Assembly (NCBI GenBank): GCA_021815285.1
Contig: JAKAHE010000077.1
Location: forward strand, 1 to 9,321
Origin: Nitrospirota bacterium
Lineage (GTDB): Bacteria; Nitrospirota; JACRHJ01
Length of the DNA: 9,321 bases
Reading direction: 5' to 3'
In this document: one piece after another, positions 6,164 to 9,321 of the stretch
How positions within the stretch are numbered: position 1 is the first letter of the stretch
Layout: every line of letters starts with the position of its first letter
Made by a program: the position numbers and the translations under genes
The notes under the pieces: generated by a model
What the model was told of the DNA's origin: nothing
Seen by the model: only the letters and a program-made list of their open reading frames with translations
Databases searched by the model: none

Positions 6164-6928
6164 CTACACCGCCCTCGCGACCGTCAGCACATATACCTTT
6201 TCCGCGCCGGCTTTTTTCAGAACCTTCGCGCACTCGCGCACGGTCGCGCCGGTGGTGTATACGTCGTCCACGAGCAGGACGCGCCTGCCCTCGAATACAT
6301 CGCCTTCCACGGCGAACGCGCCCTTCACGTTCGCCTCGCGCTCGGCCTGGGAAAGCTCCACCTGCGGGCGGGTATATCGAATCCTTGTCAGCGCGTCAAG
6401 ATTGAGCGGAATGTCGAGCGTCTGCGCCGCATATTTTGCGAGGAAGAGCGACTGGTTGAATCCGCGTCTGGCGAGCCTGCGTCGGTGCAGCGGCACGGCG
6501 GCGGCGATCTCCGCGTCCGGGAAAAACGCGCCTGCCGCATCTGCCATAAGCGGCCCGAGGAACTCCTGCATCGCCCGAAGACGCCCGTATTTGTATATAT
6601 GAATAGCCTCGCGCACCGTTCCCTTGTATTCGACAGCCGCGCGCGCCGCGGTATACCCTGGAGACTGGGAGAGGCAGTCGAAGCAGGGGTGGTCGTCCCC
6701 GGAACCGTCCGGAAACGGAACGCCGCAGACCGCGCACAAAGGAGATTTTATGGGATATATGTCGCGGGCGCAACTCTCGCAGAAAAAGCCGGTAGAGCCG
6801 GTTGACCGGCCTCTCAAATCAGCGCCGTCCACTGTCCGACGCCGGTCTACCGGCCCGCCGCCGCAACGCCGGCAGCGCCTGGGGTAAAGCGCGTCGATAA
6901 AGAAATTAAGCAAGTAGGCCATCCACAT
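6164..6928 (-). CDS. comF: ComF-family phosphoribosyltransferase-like protein, double zinc ribbon
   Basis: ComF-family proteins combine N-terminal zinc-binding Cys pairs with a type I phosphoribosyltransferase fold. ComF is required for natural transformation in several bacteria, and the family (including GntX) is widespread outside competent species. From the ATG at 6928 (254 aa) the Cys pairs are C19/C22 (CRRCG), C50/C53 (CESC), C65/C68 (CAVCG) and C82/C85 (CFDC). The middle carries EYKGTVREAIHIYKYG and VPLHRRRLARRGFNQS, and the PRPP loop is VLLVDDVYTTGAT (217-229). The linker between the first two Cys pairs is unusually long, about 27 residues; this is where the palindrome cluster lies. 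The start at 6928 is chosen because GGAG lies 4 nt before it. ATG 6922 (10-nt spacing) and an upstream TTG at 6940 are alternatives. It starts about 24 nt after gpmI and is followed at 15 nt by the FHA gene, so co-transcription is likely. Confidence 0.87.
   Translation of the reverse strand: MWMAYLLNFFIDALYPRRCRRCGGGPVDRRRTVDGADLRGRSTGSTGFFCESCARDIYPIKSPLCAVCGVPFPDGSGDDHPCFDCLSQSPGYTAARAAVEYKGTVREAIHIYKYGRLRAMQEFLGPLMADAAGAFFPDAEIAAAVPLHRRRLARRGFNQSLFLAKYAAQTLDIPLNLDALTRIRYTRPQVELSQAEREANVKGAFAVEGDVFEGRRVLLVDDVYTTGATVRECAKVLKKAGAEKVYVLTVARAV
6788..6854. repeat. 67-bp palindrome-rich segment inside comF, bounded by 9-bp inverted repeats
   Basis: The segment begins GCCGGTAGA (6788-6796) and ends TCTACCGGC (6846-6854), a perfect 9-bp inverted pair. 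Inside it are two copies of a 14-bp palindrome GCCGGT-NN-ACCGGC, at 6797-6810 and 6841-6854, with 44 bp between centres. It encodes most of the long linker between the first two zinc-binding Cys pairs of ComF, including an STGSTG repeat. It may be a small in-frame palindromic insertion, a protein-binding site, or chance in GC-rich DNA. The pattern itself is certain; its meaning is not. Confidence 0.55.
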
Positions 6929-6952
6929 GGCGCTCCGCAACCAGGCAACCGG

Positions 6953-8500
6953 CTAATCATGGCAGATGAGGCTTTTGCCCGTCATCTCCCGGGGCTTTTC
7001 GATTCCCATGATTTCGAGGATCGTCGGGGCAACGTCTCCGAGCCTGCCGCCGCCCTTAAGCGCATAGCCTTCGCGGCACAATATAAACGGGACTTTATTC
7101 GACGTGTGGGCGGTATACGGCTCTTTGTCGGCAGGGTCGTACATCCGCTCGACGTTGCCGTGGTCGGACATCACGAACGCCGCGCCGCCTTTGGATATGA
7201 CCTCCGGGATAATGCGCGAAAGACATGAGTCAACCGTCTCGCAGGCCTTCACAGCCGCGTCCATGATGCCGGTATGGCCCACCATGTCCGGGTTGGCGAA
7301 GTTCATTATGACGACGTCGTATTTGCCGGATTCGATGCGTTTTATGACCTCGTCAGTCACCTGTAGCGCGCTCATCTCCGGTTTTAAGTCGTATGTCGCC
7401 ACATCGCGTGGAGACGGGATGAGGCATCTGTCTTCGTTTTTGAAAGGCGTCTCGACCCCGCCGTTGAAAAAGAACGTCACGTGCGCGTATTTCTCCGTCT
7501 CGGCGATGCGGAGCTGCGTCAGGCCCTTGGCGGCTATAACCTCGCCCAGGATATTCATAAGGCTCACGGGCGGAAACGCAACGGGGAGATTAAACGTCTT
7601 GTCGTATTCCGTCATGCAGACGAAGCCGGACAGTTTCGGGCGTGATTTTCTATCGAAACCCCTGAAATCGTCCAGCGCAATCGCGCGCGTAATCTCCCGC
7701 GTCCTGTCCGTGCGGAAGTTGAAGAATATCACGCTGTCGCCGTCCTTTATGAGACCGGCTGGCGCGCCGCCTTCGACTATTACCGTGGGTACGATGAATT
7801 CATCCGTCCGGCCCTTTTCGTAAGCCTGCCTTATCGCGCCGTCCGCCGATGCGGCCTTCTCCCCTTCGCCCAGGACAATCGCGTCGTATGCCTTCTCTAT
7901 CCTGTCCCAACGGTTGTCCCTGTCCATCGCGTAGTATCTGCCGGAGACCGTCCCGATGCGGGCGGTATCGCCCATGCCGTTATCGTCGATAAATCGCATC
8001 AGCTTTTCCATGTAGCCCAGACCGCTCTGCGGCGGGGTGTCGCGCCCGTCCATGAACGCATGGACGATAATATCCCGGACGCCCCTGTCCATCGCCATCT
8101 TCATCAGCGCGTGAAGGTGCGCCTGGTCGCTATGCACGCCGCCGTCGGAGAGAAGCCCCATGAGGTGCAGGGAAGAACCGCCCCCGGCGGCCTTGTCCAT
8201 CGCCCCGGCTATGACCGGGTTTTTCTGCATCTCGCCGTTTCTTATGGCGAGGTTTATCCTGGTGTAGTCCTGGTAGACGACCCTTCCCGCGCCGATGTTC
8301 AGGTGCCCCACTTCCGAGTTCCCCATCTGGCCTTCCGGCAGGCCCACGTCCTCTCCGGATGCGGTGAGGGTCGTGTTCGGGTATTTCTCGAGCAGGGAGT
8401 TATAGAAGGGTATTCTCGCCTGCGCCTTGGCGGAATATGCCGGGTCCGTCTCGACGCCCCAGCCGTCTATGATTATGAGAGTTATCGGGCGGAAAGCCAT
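6953..8500 (-). CDS. gpmI: 2,3-bisphosphoglycerate-independent phosphoglycerate mutase
   Basis: This glycolytic enzyme interconverts 3- and 2-phosphoglycerate in the cytoplasm with a two-metal (typically Mn) centre and a phosphoserine intermediate. At 515 residues it has the full family length. Visible active-site residues are D12 (IIIDGWG), the nucleophile S62 (GQMGNSEVGH), H123 (GGVHSDQ), R153-D154 (DGRDTPP), R188 and R194 (GRYYAMDRD), R263/R266 (NFRTDRTRE), K337 (ETEKYAHVTFF), D405/H409 (NPDMVGHTG), D446-H447 (SDHGN) and H465 (AHTSNKVP). All expected ligands appear to be present. The ATG at 8500 lies 7 nt after the stop of the upstream TPR gene and has no strong Shine-Dalgarno, so translation may be coupled. 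comF follows closely downstream. Function is confident; no oddities were seen. Confidence 0.96.
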   Translation of the reverse strand: MAFRPITLIIIDGWGVETDPAYSAKAQARIPFYNSLLEKYPNTTLTASGEDVGLPEGQMGNSEVGHLNIGAGRVVYQDYTRINLAIRNGEMQKNPVIAGAMDKAAGGGSSLHLMGLLSDGGVHSDQAHLHALMKMAMDRGVRDIIVHAFMDGRDTPPQSGLGYMEKLMRFIDDNGMGDTARIGTVSGRYYAMDRDNRWDRIEKAYDAIVLGEGEKAASADGAIRQAYEKGRTDEFIVPTVIVEGGAPAGLIKDGDSVIFFNFRTDRTREITRAIALDDFRGFDRKSRPKLSGFVCMTEYDKTFNLPVAFPPVSLMNILGEVIAAKGLTQLRIAETEKYAHVTFFFNGGVETPFKNEDRCLIPSPRDVATYDLKPEMSALQVTDEVIKRIESGKYDVVIMNFANPDMVGHTGIMDAAVKACETVDSCLSRIIPEVISKGGAAFVMSDHGNVERMYDPADKEPYTAHTSNKVPFILCREGYALKGGGRLGDVAPTILEIMGIEKPREMTGKSLICHD

Positions 8501-8507
8501 AGGCTTA

Positions 8508-9321
8508 TCAGCAATACTTGTCCAGGTCTATGGAATATGTGTTCCACTTGCCGCAGCGCGGACACCTGCCGGACCACTCAGTGGAGAAGTGGTCGCAGCT
8601 CACGCAGCGATATGGCACCACGGGCTTGTCTCCGTATGCCAGGGCCTTTTTGAATTCAGCGGCTGCGGGCTGGTACGAGCCTCTCCGGAGATAGAGGTTG
8701 CCAAGAAGCTTGTGCAGGTCTACAAGACTGCGGGTAGAGCTGTCTATCGCGGAGAGCGTGTTGAAGGCGTCGTCTATCATCTCCAGGCGATAGTAAAGCT
8801 TGCCGAGGAAGAAATTGAGCGAGACGTCCTTCGGGTTTCTGCTCAGGGCGGTTTTATAGAAATTTATTATCTTTGCCGGAGTTCCGAGCTTCAGGTAGAG
8901 GTCTTCCAGGCGGTGCAGGAGGGTAATGGAGCCTGTAGTCCTGTACGCGTCTTCCCACAGAGCGGCGGCCTCCGCGCTCCGGTTCTCTTCGAGGTATACC
9001 TCGCCAAGCCCCAGGTATGCGGGCACGAAATCCTTCTCCGTCTTGAGAAGGTTCTTGAATACGCGCTTCGATTTTTCGAGGTTCCCGTCTTCCAGCAGAA
9101 CCCTGCCGGTCTCATACTTGAGGCCGACGAGGCGACCGTGTTCCGCCTCGCGCTCCTTGGACGGCAGGGTAAGCTTCAATATCCTCTCCTGGGTCTCCTC
9201 GGCCTTATCGAAATTGCCCGCGCCCTGGTGAATGTCCCGTATCCTTGTGAGCGCGCGCAGGTTCCCCTCGTCTTTTTCGAGTATATCCTCAAGCGTCCGG
9301 AGCGCGTCCTCCATGCGCCGC
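8508..9321 (-). CDS. LapB-like TPR protein with C-terminal rubredoxin-type zinc finger (5' end off window)
   Basis: The frame is open to the window edge, so the N-terminus (in LapB, a membrane anchor) is missing; the ATG at 9314 lies within a TPR-like helix and is not assumed to be the start. The visible 270 residues are tetratricopeptide repeats, such as RALTRIRDIHQGAGNFDKAE, PAYLGLGEVYLEENRSAEAA, NFFLGKLYYRLEMIDDAF and LLGNLYLRRGSYQPAAAEFK. They end in a four-Cys metal finger, CVSC with CPRC (Cys 237, 240, 251, 254 counted from the 9314 ATG). TPRs followed by this finger are the hallmark of LapB/YciM, which in enterobacteria controls LpxC proteolysis and so lipopolysaccharide synthesis. The finger (EWSGRCPRCGKWNTY) also resembles the RadA zinc finger, so the LapB call is family-level. 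It stops 7 nt before gpmI, suggesting one operon; the promoter is off the window. Confidence 0.8.
   Translation of the reverse strand, partial: RRMEDALRTLEDILEKDEGNLRALTRIRDIHQGAGNFDKAEETQERILKLTLPSKEREAEHGRLVGLKYETGRVLLEDGNLEKSKRVFKNLLKTEKDFVPAYLGLGEVYLEENRSAEAAALWEDAYRTTGSITLLHRLEDLYLKLGTPAKIINFYKTALSRNPKDVSLNFFLGKLYYRLEMIDDAFNTLSAIDSSTRSLVDLHKLLGNLYLRRGSYQPAAAEFKKALAYGDKPVVPYRCVSCDHFSTEWSGRCPRCGKWNTYSIDLDKYC

Noticed and set aside
6017..8653. Plus-strand frames opposite FHA, comF, gpmI and the TPR gene (6017-6805, 7104-7823, 8060-8653)
   Set aside because: They are antisense shadows of well-recognised minus-strand genes.

Overview
This window suggests a Gram-negative bacterium with a GC-rich chromosome, possibly deltaproteobacterial or Nitrospirota-like. 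The reasons are an HD-GYP signalling gene, a LapB-type TPR protein, and the order lapB-like / gpmI / comF. The lineage is inferred from gene content only. Bases 1-539 are visibly more AT-rich than the rest and belong to an integrated mobile element; from base 540 onward the sequence is host chromosome.

Layout. (1) 1-567 (+) is the C-terminal part of a large serine recombinase, at the right edge of an element that continues off the window. (2) At about 539/540 the element meets the host gene yifB/comM (539-1597, -). That gene is broken exactly after its conserved AAMNP motif, so only the N-terminal 352 residues remain; the rest should lie beyond the other end of the element. (3) 1598-1756 is a divergent promoter region. 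It holds a good sigma70-type promoter in each direction, a perfect DnaA-box 9-mer and a 9-bp direct repeat. (4) 1757-5765 (+) is a run of three genes: a HEAT-repeat protein, an HD-GYP protein, and a YgjP/DUF45-type zinc metallopeptidase. The HEAT and HD-GYP proteins appear to share an N-terminal module of about 100 residues. (5) 5852-9321 (-) is a tightly packed run transcribed toward the first. In order of transcription it holds a LapB-like TPR protein (5' end off the window), the glycolytic phosphoglycerate mutase GpmI, a ComF-family phosphoribosyltransferase, and a single-domain FHA protein. The two runs converge on the 86-bp gap 5766-5851.

How the genes relate. The HEAT/HD-GYP pair looks like a translationally coupled signalling unit (cyclic-di-GMP hydrolysis plus a scaffold). 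The lapB-gpmI-comF-FHA run mixes envelope control, glycolysis and competence/phosphopeptide-binding functions, and is probably a co-transcribed housekeeping cluster. The main accessory feature is the serine-recombinase element that uses yifB/comM as its integration site. A second unusual feature is a cluster of GCCGGT-NN-ACCGGC palindromes inside comF, which encodes an unusually long linker between the first two zinc-binding cysteine pairs. No tRNA, rRNA or CRISPR array was seen.
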